In this document: positions 16,194 through 26,498 of the stretch, piece after piece | Numbering within the stretch: the stretch's first letter is position 1 | Layout of the letters: each line of letters begins with the position of its first letter | NCBI GenBank assembly: GCA_027487515.1 | Contig: JAIYDL010000016.1 | Coordinates: 62,001 to 126,000 of the forward strand | DNA length: 64,000 nt | Origin: Pseudomonadota bacterium | Lineage (GTDB): Bacteria; Bdellovibrionota; Bacteriovoracia; Bacteriovoracales; Bacteriovoracaceae | Reading direction: 5' to 3' | Made by a program: the position numbers and the translations under genes | Notes under the pieces: model-generated | What the model was told of the DNA's origin: nothing | Databases searched by the model: none | What the model saw: only the letters and a program-made list of their open reading frames with translations

Positions 16194-16697
16194 CTAAATC
16201 CAGTCCATGGAATAGATCGCCTCGACCGCGAGATCCCGCGCGGGTGCTCCAGTGAAGCGGAGCTGAATGATTTCATGGGTCCGAAGCGAAAACTCGTGAC
16301 CTGTGAGATCGCCGAAGTCGTCTCCGTCGTAGTCGACGCATTTTTTCAGGATGAGTTCGGTGGGTGACGCCGAAGGCACATAGGTACAACGGAACTCGAA
16401 GTCTTCGCTATCATATTCGTTGACGTCATAGGCGATCTCGACCGCTTTCCCGGCGGTGGACCCGGCCCGGACCTTTAGCCTGTCCGGCACTTCAAAGCGT
16501 GCTGATCGGGGCAAACGGTAATTCATGATCGATGCTTCGGCCCCATTGAGCTCAAGGATATATGTCTTAGGGATCACCTGATTTTGGGTTTGTCGCTCTG
16601 GTCCGGATTTGGTTTCTGCCATTTTTTTACCGCAGCCGATGGTAGCAACCAAGAGCGTCACAAGCGGACAAAATTTACGAGTGAGCGTCGCCAGCAT
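16194..16697 (-). CDS. Lipoprotein of unknown function
   Basis: 167 residues. The N-terminus is a lipoprotein signal with a lipobox (LLVATIGC), the Cys being the lipidation site. The mature part is beta-rich with a Cys pair (RCTYV ... KKCVDYDGDDF). The start at 16697 is preferred because AAGGGA lies 6 nt ahead; an ATG two codons earlier is possible. Not recognised. Confidence 0.7.
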   Translation of the reverse strand: MLATLTRKFCPLVTLLVATIGCGKKMAETKSGPERQTQNQVIPKTYILELNGAEASIMNYRLPRSARFEVPDRLKVRAGSTAGKAVEIAYDVNEYDSEDFEFRCTYVPSASPTELILKKCVDYDGDDFGDLTGHEFSLRTHEIIQLRFTGAPARDLAVEAIYSMDWI

Positions 16698-16917
16698 CTT
16701 CATTCCCTTGAGAATGCTTATAGTTATTGTACCTTCATCTTCTATTCGGATTCAGTGCGTCGAACTTGATGGGATTAAGTCTTTGGAATTGTGTGCGCAG
16801 TGCGGCAAGATTTTCTTCAGATAGATTTAGAGAGGGAATGACTGATGAAAAGACTTGAGTTCTAATCAGGCGCTAGGATTTATGGTCAGGAGAGGAAGGA
16901 TTTTTTGCGAACCAACC

Positions 16918-16946
16918 TTGACACTTTTCTAGTCAGACACATCTTC
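16918..16946 (+). promoter_or_regulatory. Candidate groES promoter
   Basis: An exact TTGACA (16918-16923) is followed after 16-17 nt by a poor -10 (CATCTT or ATCTTC). A strong -35 with a poor -10 often marks an activated promoter. Confidence 0.35.
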
Positions 16947-16978
16947 TGAAAAGCAAAAACGAACGTACTTATCAAACT

Positions 16979-16999
16979 ATTTTTTGCTACGCAAAAAAT
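16979..16999 (+). promoter_or_regulatory. Palindrome in the groESL leader
   Basis: Perfect inverted repeat: ATTTTTTGC, TAC, GCAAAAAAT, ending 19 nt before the groES ATG. It may be an operator or a thermolabile RNA hairpin near the ribosome site. The left arm core (ATTTTTTGC) also occurs at 16900-16908, just upstream of the -35. Confidence 0.4.
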
Positions 17000-17018
17000 C
17001 TATTCTAATGGAGGATCT

Positions 17019-17306
17019 ATGACAGTAAAGCCGCTTCAAGACCGAGTTCTCATCAAGAGACTTGAAGAAGAAACTAAGACCGCTGGCGGGATCATCATCC
17101 CGGACAACCACAAGGAAAAGCCTGCACAGGGTGAAGTCGTTGCCGTTGGTAACGGTTACCGCCTTCAGGACGGCACAGTGAAGTCCCTTGACGTGAAGAA
17201 AGGCGACAAGGTTCTTTTCGGGAAATACTCGGGCACCGAAGTGAAAGTTTCGGGCGAGAACTACCTCATCATGAAAGAGGATGAAATCCTCGGCGTCCTT
17301 CAGTAA
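17019..17306 (+). CDS. groES: Co-chaperonin GroES
   Basis: 95 residues with the family start ([23 protein letters not shown]), the mobile loop ([15 protein letters not shown]) and the typical end ([14 protein letters not shown]). It caps GroEL in protein folding. GGAGG precedes the ATG; groEL follows after 33 bp. Confidence 0.98.
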   Translation: MTVKPLQDRVLIKRLEEETKTAGGIIIPDNHKEKPAQGEVVAVGNGYRLQDGTVKSLDVKKGDKVLFGKYSGTEVKVSGENYLIMKEDEILGVLQ

Positions 17307-18995
<1,689 letters not shown>

Positions 18996-19027
18996 TCGGC
19001 CACCGCGCACGACCTTACTCGCACTCA

Positions 19028-19053
19028 GGGCCTCCTTCGGGAGGCCCTTTTTT
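19028..19053 (+). terminator. Terminator of groESL
   Basis: GGGCCTCC, TTCG tetraloop, GGAGGCCC, then TTTTTT: a textbook intrinsic terminator 32 bp after the groEL stop. Confidence 0.95.
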
Positions 19054-19283
19054 ATTGCGGTCATTTTTTCCGGCGCACCCAGTAGACCCCGAATGCACCA
19101 GGGCGGGTCCTCTTTGCTTTTTAAAGAGTTACCTTTTGTCCCTGACTCTCGCGGTCCAGATCGTGATTGAGACAATTTAGCCCCCCTCCGCCATTGGCAC
19201 CTTCTATGCAATCATCTTGGTAAGGGAACACCGGCAGGAAGCTAGTGCGCATTCCCAGAAGATACCGTGCCAGGGAGTCAGGC

Positions 19284-19592
19284 GTGAAAACAGTTGTCGC
19301 AGTAGTTGTGCTCAGTTTCTGCTTACCGGCGATGGGGACCATGACCGTCGGCGTCCCCGACTGTCCGGTGCAGTTTGAGGGGCGGGTTAAGGAGATCATT
19401 GAGCCCCTCGGAGCCGTGGACATCTTTTCTACGAATCGAGTGATCTTCGAAAACCAGCGAAGCCTTAAGGGCGAAACGGACGATCAGGTGGTGCTCGAGG
19501 TTTTACAGAACGGACCCTTCAAGCTCACTGCGGAGAAGGACTACCGCGTCCAGCTCCGGAACGGAAAGCTCTGCTGGATCGAAGAGCTCTAA
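19284..19592 (+). CDS. Small exported protein
   Basis: 102 residues from a GTG start with AGGGAG 6 nt ahead. The signal peptide is VKTVVAVVVLSFCLPAMG; the mature part has two Cys and is beta-rich. Not recognised. It is followed after about 30 bp by the matrixin gene on the same strand, so both may be co-expressed. Confidence 0.6.
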   Translation: MKTVVAVVVLSFCLPAMGTMTVGVPDCPVQFEGRVKEIIEPLGAVDIFSTNRVIFENQRSLKGETDDQVVLEVLQNGPFKLTAEKDYRVQLRNGKLCWIEEL

Positions 19593-19624
19593 GCGTGATC
19601 GAACATATTTTCAGGAAGAAAACT

Positions 19625-20374
19625 ATGATGAGATGGCTCCTCTGCGTCCTCGCCGCCGCTCCGGCCTGGGGCTACAACCTGACCCAAGATTTCACTAATG
19701 GCTTTTACTGGGCCAGTCTGCCGGTGAAGTTCACGATCATCGAGAGAGATCCGACTCGAAAAGCCTTGCTCGATCGGCTCACTTCTTCGGCAGTGAAAGA
19801 GTGGGAAACGGACACGGGATTGAGCCTCTGGGACCTTGCGAGTAACGGAACTAGTAACGTGATCCGCTGGTCGAGTAACTTCGCCGCCGAGACGAAGATG
19901 GACCCAGAGTCGGTGCTCGCCGTGGCCATCCGCTACACGAACGGGCCCTACTTCGCAAAGTCCGAGATCGTCATCAACGGAGGCCATAGCGCGTTCAATT
20001 CTCCGTACCCCGCGATCAACAACATGAACCTGGCCACGACCATCGTCCACGAGCTCGGCCATACCCTCGGTTTGGACCATTCGGAGAACATGCTCGCCGT
20101 CATGGCCCCGACGCTTCAGTACCCTTACAACGGCCTTCAGGAGGACGACCTCTCAGGCATGAGAGATGTCTATGCCCAGACCGAGAAACGTCAGCTCACG
20201 CGCTTTGTCTCTCCTCTGGCCTTTTCCGGAGAGAGCGAGGGAAAGAGCCCGATGAGCTGTGGCACCACGACTCCGGCCGCCACCGGATCCGGGGGGGGGC
20301 TTGCCTCGCTGGCCTTGGGGATGTTGATCGGATTTGTCAGGAAGGCCTGGAGGTTCATCAAGTCTCTTTTCTAA
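19625..20374 (+). CDS. Secreted matrixin-type (M10) metalloprotease with C-terminal anchor
   Basis: 249 residues from the ATG at 19625 (AGGAAG ahead); a GTG 30 bp earlier is less likely. A signal peptide (residues 1-16) is followed by a catalytic domain with the zinc motif VHELGHTLGLDH (H142, E143, H146, H152) and a Met-turn M160 (AVMAP). The C-terminus has a Cys-Gly stretch, then GSGGG, a hydrophobic segment (LASLALGMLIGFV) and basic residues. This resembles the GlyGly-CTERM signal processed by rhombosortase, so the protein is probably exported and then released or anchored. The substrate is unknown. Confidence 0.85.
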   Translation: MMRWLLCVLAAAPAWGYNLTQDFTNGFYWASLPVKFTIIERDPTRKALLDRLTSSAVKEWETDTGLSLWDLASNGTSNVIRWSSNFAAETKMDPESVLAVAIRYTNGPYFAKSEIVINGGHSAFNSPYPAINNMNLATTIVHELGHTLGLDHSENMLAVMAPTLQYPYNGLQEDDLSGMRDVYAQTEKRQLTRFVSPLAFSGESEGKSPMSCGTTTPAATGSGGGLASLALGMLIGFVRKAWRFIKSLF

Positions 20375-20390
20375 CTTCCGAAAAGAGATC

Positions 20391-20855
20391 ATGGATGACC
20401 GTGAGGACCCGACCTTAATTTTTTTCCTGACCCTCGACGAGGCATTGCCCGTGGCGTTTTACACTCTCGATCGTTCTCTTCGGGAGCACGGTCTTATCCT
20501 CGTGCCCGTGCGGATCGACGAGCTCCAGCGACTCGTCTCTCTCACAGAGCAGACGAAGATCACCGTGCTGGCGTCGGTCGCCGACGCTCGGGAGCTTCGC
20601 CTCTACTCGGACCAGGCGCGGGGCCTTCTGAAGTACCTTCTGAAATCCCGGCGGCTCACCTTCCTCCTCCTTTCCAGCTTCTCCCGACTCAATGATGGCA
20701 GGACCTTCGCCATGACTCGGAATTTCTTTTTCCTGAAGTATCCCATTCATACCCGGTTGCTCTCGGCCAGGATCGCCCGGTATCATTTACTTAATTCTGA
20801 TAAGAACATCAAATGGCCCGGCGGCCGACGCGCGGGCCTCGGGGCCGTAGCATGA
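20391..20855 (+). CDS. Conserved-looking cytoplasmic protein, unknown
   Basis: 154 residues, no signal peptide, not recognised. It opens with MDDREDPTLIFFLTLDEALP and has alpha/beta character (VLASVADARELRLYSDQARG) with a basic tail. The ATG at 20391 follows AAAAGAG at a short distance. It overlaps the next gene by 4 bp (ATGA), so the two products probably work together. Confidence 0.55.
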   Translation: MDDREDPTLIFFLTLDEALPVAFYTLDRSLREHGLILVPVRIDELQRLVSLTEQTKITVLASVADARELRLYSDQARGLLKYLLKSRRLTFLLLSSFSRLNDGRTFAMTRNFFFLKYPIHTRLLSARIARYHLLNSDKNIKWPGGRRAGLGAVA

Positions 20856-21331
20856 AGAGTAAAAACGACGAAGCGACCCAACGGGTCTTAGTGCTGTTGA
20901 AGATCGACGCTAACAACCTCTTCACCCGCATCCGGGATCGGAAGACCGAGTACCTTGAGATCTTCGCCCTTCGTCGGACCCGAGACCACTTTCCGCGAAT
21001 TTTCCGCAACCGCTACGAGGACACGTCCATCATAGACCTCTCTCACTGCAGCAGCGAACTCATCACGACCCTTGACCAGTACTACTCTCTGGCCGAAGAA
21101 ACCAACTGGTACCTCTTCGCGACCCAGGACATGCCCAACACGGTAGAGGACTTCATCGACCGAAAAATCCGGAGGATGGAGAAGCTCCTCGCCACTCTCA
21201 ACCTTTACCTCGACGCTGAGCTCGGGGTTGTTTCCGAGCGGCATGATCACGAGGTCAGTGGTTTCGAGGGGAGTTCTGACTTCGTTGACGTTGCGAGCGA
21301 TCCGCTCCTGGATGAAACTCCGGAGTCCTAG
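20852..21331 (+). CDS. Unknown protein coupled to the previous gene
   Basis: 159 residues, helical and charged, no signal peptide, with an acidic tail (SSDFVDVASDPLLDETPES). A start at 20813 is also open, but the ATG at 20852 gives a 4-bp overlap with the previous stop, the usual sign of translational coupling. Not recognised. Confidence 0.55.
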   Translation: MKSKNDEATQRVLVLLKIDANNLFTRIRDRKTEYLEIFALRRTRDHFPRIFRNRYEDTSIIDLSHCSSELITTLDQYYSLAEETNWYLFATQDMPNTVEDFIDRKIRRMEKLLATLNLYLDAELGVVSERHDHEVSGFEGSSDFVDVASDPLLDETPES

Positions 21332-21369
21332 GGTAGACTTCCCATAAACTCGGTTTAGTGTTAGCTTCT

Positions 21370-22050
21370 ATGGGAATGAAGACACTTTTCCTCGCCACCA
21401 TCCTTTCTCTGTCGGTCTTTGCCTTCTCAGCGCGGGAGCCGATCTCTGGAAGCCGGTTTCAACACCTCACGGGCATCAAGACGGCCCAGGATTCAAAGTC
21501 GCAGTGGGACGAAAAATACTCGCGGCCAACCTTCGTCTTCGGGAAATCCCCGGCATCTTTTCTCGCTGAGAATTACCAGTACATTCCGTTCGAAGGTAAT
21601 GTCCTCGATATGGGAATGGGGGAGGGACGCAACGCCGTCTTCCTTGCACAGAAGGGATACAAAGTGACCGGCGTCGACATTAGTTCTGTGGCCGTGAAGA
21701 AGGCTTACCTTCTGGCGCAGGAGTTCGGCGTCAAGTTCAAGGGTGTCGTCGCCTCGCTGAGCGACTACAAGATCGCTCCGGGGTCGTTCGACGCCATCGT
21801 CTGCTTCTACTACGTCGACCGCTCCCTCGTTGAAAAGATCAAGTCCTGGCTCAAGCCCGGCGGGATTCTCATCTACGAAGCCTTCACGACTCGGGAGAAA
21901 ATTCGGCAAGCGCGGGACGGCAACCCCGACGACGATTACCTCCGAGAGCAGGAACTCCTCCGGCTCTTCCCCGGCATGCGCGTCCTGAAGTACGAAGAGC
22001 CGCTCCACGAGAAAGAGTTCCGCTCAAGTATTATCCTCCGAAAAGAGTAA
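21370..22050 (+). CDS. Class I SAM methyltransferase (TehB-like) with an export signal
   Basis: The catalytic part is clear: VLDMGMGEGRNAVFLAQKGY (SAM motif I), VTGVDIS (motif II, acidic residue for the ribose), FDAIVCFYYV and WLKPGGILIYEAF, close to TehB/tellurite-resistance-type enzymes. Unusually, it begins with a hydrophobic N-terminus ending in FSAREP (MKTLFLATILSLSVFAFSA) that looks like a signal peptide or membrane anchor. Starts at 21358 (GTG), 21370 and 21376 are all open and none has a good ribosome site; all keep the hydrophobic segment. SAM is cytoplasmic, so an inner-membrane-anchored, cytoplasm-facing form is another possibility. Confidence 0.78.
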   Translation: MGMKTLFLATILSLSVFAFSAREPISGSRFQHLTGIKTAQDSKSQWDEKYSRPTFVFGKSPASFLAENYQYIPFEGNVLDMGMGEGRNAVFLAQKGYKVTGVDISSVAVKKAYLLAQEFGVKFKGVVASLSDYKIAPGSFDAIVCFYYVDRSLVEKIKSWLKPGGILIYEAFTTREKIRQARDGNPDDDYLREQELLRLFPGMRVLKYEEPLHEKEFRSSIILRKE

Positions 22051-22080
22051 TTCTCTCCTCGAAAAAAAACGGGTCCATGG

Positions 22081-22086
22081 CATAAT
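22081..22086 (+). promoter_or_regulatory. Candidate -10 hexamer, leaderless arrangement
   Basis: CATAAT, 6 nt before the ATG at 22093, which has no ribosome site. The -35 region is poor. Confidence 0.3.
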
Positions 22087-22092
22087 CGTCGT

Positions 22093-22788
22093 ATGCCCAA
22101 GTTCCTAATTCCCTTCACGATTCTACTGGTTGCGCAGGCGTCCGCGGCGCCGCTTGAGTCCACCAGTGACGAGTACGGAAGCCACTTCGCTGGCCGGATC
22201 TCCCGCCTGAACGGGCCGGCGAAGCTCGCCCGGATTCGGACGGACTTCGCCAACATAAAGTTTCTCAACCGCAAAGATCGGGTGGAGTTCTGGAACGAAA
22301 GCTACCCGGACAACCGCTGCACGGCCCTCGTGGAAGGCCGCACGAACGACTACCTTCTGCTACGAATTCCGCAGTACGATACCTGCGTCCGGCGGGTCCA
22401 CTTCACGACGGGATCCTACCTCCATTTTAGCAGTGAGGATCTGCGCGAGACGGTGAAAGTTGCGAGCGAGCTGGTGGAGGTCCTCCTGAAGAAGCGCCTC
22501 GCGATGCAGGCGAAGAAGGACCGGCACCAGAAGGAACTCACGGGTCACGTGGACAGAGTGGATGTGGTGAATAAGCGCTTCGAGGTGCTCCGGCAGAAGC
22601 TGGAGATTGAATGGCAGAAGGAACTCGCTGCCCTCGAAGAAGACAAGGCCCGCTCCTTCACGGAGTTTAAAACCTCGGAAGCGAGGCTCAACGAGATCGA
22701 CACGAAGCTCGAAGCCTACCGGATCGAGGACCATAACCTGAAACTGGACCGCTGGTCTTTGGACCCCGCCCTCTACTACAAAAAGTAA
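22093..22788 (+). CDS. Exported protein with a coiled-coil region
   Basis: 231 residues. A signal peptide (MPKFLIPFTILLVAQASA) precedes a beta-rich part (to about residue 115) and a long charged helix, probably a coiled coil (about 115-215, e.g. VLLKKRLAMQAKKDRHQKE). Not recognised. The next gene (peptide-binding lipoprotein) starts 18 bp later. Confidence 0.65.
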   Translation: MPKFLIPFTILLVAQASAAPLESTSDEYGSHFAGRISRLNGPAKLARIRTDFANIKFLNRKDRVEFWNESYPDNRCTALVEGRTNDYLLLRIPQYDTCVRRVHFTTGSYLHFSSEDLRETVKVASELVEVLLKKRLAMQAKKDRHQKELTGHVDRVDVVNKRFEVLRQKLEIEWQKELAALEEDKARSFTEFKTSEARLNEIDTKLEAYRIEDHNLKLDRWSLDPALYYKK

Positions 22789-22806
22789 GCCCTTTAAGGA
22801 GCCTCT

Positions 22807-24417
22807 ATGGTGTTCAAAACTTTTAAGTTAGCGATCATTCTCATCCTCTTCATCCTCGTTTCCTGTCAGGAGAAGACCAAGCCGTCCGGGGGATCCATCA
22901 CCTACAACATCGGCGGTGAGCCCACGACGTTGAGTCCGCTTTCTTCGTCGGACGGCTACTCGACGGCGGTCCATGCCTACGTCTTCGAGTCCCTCCTCGA
23001 CCGCGACCTCGACAGCTTCGACTGGAAACCTGCGCTTGCGACAGAGTGGAGCATCTCTCCAGACAAAAAGGTCTTCGAGTTCAAGCTCCGGGAAGGTGTG
23101 AAGTGGCACGACGGTAAGGATCTCACGGCCGAGGATGTGAAATTCTCCTATGACGTGATCTTTACTGACGACTGGAAAGCCGTTCAAATCAGGCCTTACT
23201 ATGAATCAATCAAGTCGGTTGAAGTTCTCGACAAGTACCGGATCCGGTTTACCGTCGCTGACGACTACTTCATGAACTTCGAAGTCTGCGCGACACTTAC
23301 GGTCCTCCCCAAGCATTTCTACACCGACCCCGAGAACAAGAAATCGTTCGGACGGAAGCTCGTCGGAACAGGCCCATACCTACTCTCGAAGTACGACAAG
23401 GGCCAGAAACTCATCATGGTGCAGAACCCGAACTGGTGGGCCCGCACGGTCCCAAGTGAAGCTGAGCGAAGTACCATCAAGAAAATCAACCTCCGCATGG
23501 TCACCGAGGAGAACGTAGCACTCGAACTCTTGAAAAAAGGTGATCTGGACTTCCAGTCATTCAGACCGGAAGGGTTCATCAAGAAAACTGTCGGAGATGT
23601 CTGGGAAAAGAAAATTGTGAAGGTCAAAACCGAAAATAAATCTCCCAAGGGCTATAACTTCATCGCCTTCAACATGAAGCATTCTTTCCTGGGCGATCGC
23701 GAAGTTCGGAAGGCCCTCTCGATGCTCTTTAACCGTCCGCTCATGTCCGATAAGTTCGAGTACAACCTGTCGGCACCTGCAACCGGACCTATCTATGTCC
23801 AGTCCGATTACGCTAACTCAAGTGTCCAACCCGTTGCCTATGATCCCAACGAAGCTCTGAAGATCCTCAATCGTGCGGGCTGGACTGATTCCGACAAGGA
23901 CGGAATCCTCGATAAAAAAATTAATGGGAAGAAGACTCAACTGTCGTTCACGATCCTTGACCCGGTCCCGGACATGATGAAATATCTCACCATTTTTAAA
24001 GAAGACGCGAGTAAGGTTGGGGTTGAGATTAATCTTAAGAACGTAGAATGGAACTCCTTCGTGAAGCTCCTTGATGAGCGGAATTTTGAGTCCGTCCGGT
24101 TGGCCTGGGGGGGCGGCGGTGTTGAATGGGATCCGAAACAGATCTGGCACTCAAGCTCGATCGCTGGCGCAGGCTCCAACTTCATCAGCTATTCAAATCC
24201 AGAGGTGGACAAGCTGATTGACCAGTCCCGGAAGCTCTACGAAAAAGAGCAGCGCATTCCCCTCCTAAACCGCGTCCACGAACTCATTTCTGCCGACTAT
24301 CCCTACATCTGGTGGTTTAACAATAAGTACACCCTCTACGGACATTCGAAGAAGGTGGTTAAGCCGAAGGACACGTTCAAGTACGGGGTCGGTCAGGAAT
24401 ACTGGAAAGTGCAATAA
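22807..24417 (+). CDS. Peptide ABC transporter substrate-binding lipoprotein (YejA/DppA-like)
   Basis: 536 residues, SBP_bac_5 family. A lipobox (FILVSC, C20) gives a lipoprotein anchored at the membrane. TYNIGGEPTTLSPLSSSDGY opens the fold, FEFKLREGVKWHDGK is the family's signature, and TGPYLLSKYDKGQ lies in lobe II. It should bind oligopeptides in the periplasm for the two permeases that follow. Ribosome site AAGGAG. Confidence 0.92.
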   Translation: MVFKTFKLAIILILFILVSCQEKTKPSGGSITYNIGGEPTTLSPLSSSDGYSTAVHAYVFESLLDRDLDSFDWKPALATEWSISPDKKVFEFKLREGVKWHDGKDLTAEDVKFSYDVIFTDDWKAVQIRPYYESIKSVEVLDKYRIRFTVADDYFMNFEVCATLTVLPKHFYTDPENKKSFGRKLVGTGPYLLSKYDKGQKLIMVQNPNWWARTVPSEAERSTIKKINLRMVTEENVALELLKKGDLDFQSFRPEGFIKKTVGDVWEKKIVKVKTENKSPKGYNFIAFNMKHSFLGDREVRKALSMLFNRPLMSDKFEYNLSAPATGPIYVQSDYANSSVQPVAYDPNEALKILNRAGWTDSDKDGILDKKINGKKTQLSFTILDPVPDMMKYLTIFKEDASKVGVEINLKNVEWNSFVKLLDERNFESVRLAWGGGGVEWDPKQIWHSSSIAGAGSNFISYSNPEVDKLIDQSRKLYEKEQRIPLLNRVHELISADYPYIWWFNNKYTLYGHSKKVVKPKDTFKYGVGQEYWKVQ

Positions 24418-24420
24418 GCT

Positions 24421-25449
24421 ATGCTGAAGTACTTCCTGCGTCGGCTGCTGATTATCGTTCCTACACTTTTCGGTGTAACCCTGGTGGTCTTCGCTATTAT
24501 TAACATGGCGCCGGGCGGACCCATCGAGCAGAAGCTCCAGCAGATGCGCTTCGGTGGTGGTGCCTCCGAAGGAAGCGTGCAGAGTCGCGGCGGGACCCAG
24601 GGTGTGTCCGACGAAGTTGTTGAAGCATTGAAGAAGCAGTACGGCTTCGATAAGCCGCTCCACGTGCGCTACCTCCTTTGGCTGAAAAACATTGCGACCC
24701 TCGACTTCGGTGATAGCTTCACCTACGAGGAGCCAGTCATTGAAGTGATCACGAGTAAGTTTCCGGTGTCGCTCCAGTTCGGGATCGTCTCCCTCATCCT
24801 AAGTTACCTCGTCTCGATTCCCCTCGGGATCGTCAAGGCCATCCGAAAAGGTGGCCCGTTCGACGTGGCGAGTAGTTTCCTGCTGTTCGTTTTCTATTCC
24901 ATTCCGCCGTTCATGCTGGCCATCCTCTTGGTGGTCTACTTCGCCGGAGGCAGCGTCTTCGAGTGGTTCCCGGTCGGCGGCATCTACTCCGAGAACTACG
25001 ACGACCTCTCGAGCGGAGAAAAAATCCTCGACCGTCTTCACCACTTCGCGCTCCCGCTCCTGTGCTACACGATCGGATCTTTCACGAGCCTCACGATCCT
25101 CATGAAGAACTCTCTCATCGAGGAGATCAAGAAGGACTACATCCGGACGGCGCGAGCGAAGGGCGTCGACGAGAAAGTTGTCTACATGAAGCACGCGCTC
25201 AAGAACGCCCTGATCCCCATTGTCACGGGCCTCGGGGGATTTCTCTCCGTCTTCTTCGCCGGCTCCCTCCTCCTAGAGACAATCTTCCAGCTCGATGGCA
25301 TCGGTCTCCTTTCCTACAAGAGTGTCCTGGCGCGGGACTACAACGTCATCATGGGACTCGTGTTCCTTCAGAGTGCGCTCTTCCTCCTCGGAAACGTCCT
25401 CTCGGACTTCGCCTACGTCCTCGTTGACCCAAGGATCGACTTCACATGA
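24421..25449 (+). CDS. Peptide ABC transporter permease (YejB/DppB-like)
   Basis: 342 residues with six membrane segments. The N-terminus (LRRLLIIVPTLFGVTLVVF, then NMAPGGPIEQ) is like YejB, and DYIRTARAKGVDEKVVYMKH is the EAA loop that touches the ATPase. It begins 3 bp after the binding-protein gene and overlaps the next permease gene by 4 bp. Confidence 0.92.
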   Translation: MLKYFLRRLLIIVPTLFGVTLVVFAIINMAPGGPIEQKLQQMRFGGGASEGSVQSRGGTQGVSDEVVEALKKQYGFDKPLHVRYLLWLKNIATLDFGDSFTYEEPVIEVITSKFPVSLQFGIVSLILSYLVSIPLGIVKAIRKGGPFDVASSFLLFVFYSIPPFMLAILLVVYFAGGSVFEWFPVGGIYSENYDDLSSGEKILDRLHHFALPLLCYTIGSFTSLTILMKNSLIEEIKKDYIRTARAKGVDEKVVYMKHALKNALIPIVTGLGGFLSVFFAGSLLLETIFQLDGIGLLSYKSVLARDYNVIMGLVFLQSALFLLGNVLSDFAYVLVDPRIDFT

Positions 25450-26468
25450 TCGCACGTTTGATGAAGAACGAAGACACCCAGAAGAAATGGAAGCGATTCA
25501 CCGCGAACCGCCTGGCCGTGGCCTCGACGTGGCTCATGCTCCTGGCCCTGTTCTTTAGCTTCACCGCGGAGTTTTGGGCGAACAGTAAGCCCCTCTACCT
25601 TCGGTACCAGGGGAAGTCTTACTTCCCGGTGCTCGTGAGCTATCACCCGACGGAGTTCGGAGTGGACAAGACCATGGTCACGAACTACCGAGACATCGAG
25701 CTCGATGTGAACCGCGGTGACCGGATCCTCTGGCCCCTCATCAAGTGGGACCCCTTCGAATCCAACAAAACCGTCTCCGTCTACCCTGCGGCACCGTCCG
25801 AGGATAACTGGTTGGGCACCGACGACCGCGGTCGAGACATCCTCACCCGGCTCCTCTACGGGCTTCGGTACTCCATCACCTTCGCGGTGGCGGTGTGGCT
25901 CATCACCTTCGTCGTCGGGACCGTCCTGGGAGGGATGATGGGGTACTTCGGCGGCGGCGTGGATTTCTGGGGCCAGAGAATCGTCGAAGTTCTCTCGACC
26001 GTTCCGCAGTTCTTCCTCCTCATCATTATCATTTCGATTTTCCAGCCCACGCTCTTCCTGCTGATCCTCCTTTCGAGCCTCTTCGGCTGGATCTCGATTA
26101 GTTACTACGTCCGAGGAGAGTACCTGAAGAACCGGAAGAAGGAGTTCGTCGAAGCAGCGCGGGCCCTCGGCGCGGGGCACGCCCGGATCTTCTTCAAGCA
26201 CCTCCTCCCGAACTCCCTTTCGCCGATCATCACTTTCTCTCCCTTCGTCATCGCCGGCAACATCACCGCCCTCGCGAGCCTCGACTACCTAGGCTTCGGA
26301 CTCACGCCTCCGACCCCGAGCTGGGGCGAGCTCCTGAACCAAGCACAGAAGCATTTCTCCGAGGGGTGGTGGCTTGCGGCCTACCCGTCTCTGGCCCTCT
26401 TCCTGACCCTCACCATGCTCTCTCTCATCGGGGAAGGCGTTCGAGACGCTATGGACCCGAAGGATTAG
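25446..26468 (+). CDS. Peptide ABC transporter permease (YejE/OppC-like)
   Basis: 340 residues. The opening (FFSFTAEFWANSKPLYLRYQ, then KSYFPVL) matches YejE, a permease with a large periplasmic segment between helices 1 and 2; the EAA loop is EFVEAARALGAGHARIFFKH. Together with the two previous genes it makes a YejA-B-E set. The YejF-like ATPase gene is missing here, so the ATPase must come from elsewhere in the genome. Confidence 0.92.
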   Translation: MIARLMKNEDTQKKWKRFTANRLAVASTWLMLLALFFSFTAEFWANSKPLYLRYQGKSYFPVLVSYHPTEFGVDKTMVTNYRDIELDVNRGDRILWPLIKWDPFESNKTVSVYPAAPSEDNWLGTDDRGRDILTRLLYGLRYSITFAVAVWLITFVVGTVLGGMMGYFGGGVDFWGQRIVEVLSTVPQFFLLIIIISIFQPTLFLLILLSSLFGWISISYYVRGEYLKNRKKEFVEAARALGAGHARIFFKHLLPNSLSPIITFSPFVIAGNITALASLDYLGFGLTPPTPSWGELLNQAQKHFSEGWWLAAYPSLALFLTLTMLSLIGEGVRDAMDPKD

Positions 26469-26498
26469 ATTTGCTATAAGTCCCCAAAAGGAAGACTC

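Larger units (their letters stand above)
16704..17018 (+). other. Non-coding leader of groESL
   Basis: A stretch of 315 bases with no credible gene. It holds the promoter of the lipoprotein gene on the left (minus), a candidate promoter for groES, an A/T-rich palindrome and the groES ribosome site (GGAGG). I do not see the CIRCE operator (TTAGCACTC-N9-GAGTGCTAA) or a good heat-shock sigma promoter. Confidence 0.6.

Noticed and set aside
16704-17018. CIRCE operator of groESL
   Set aside because: The TTAGCACTC / GAGTGCTAA arms are not found.
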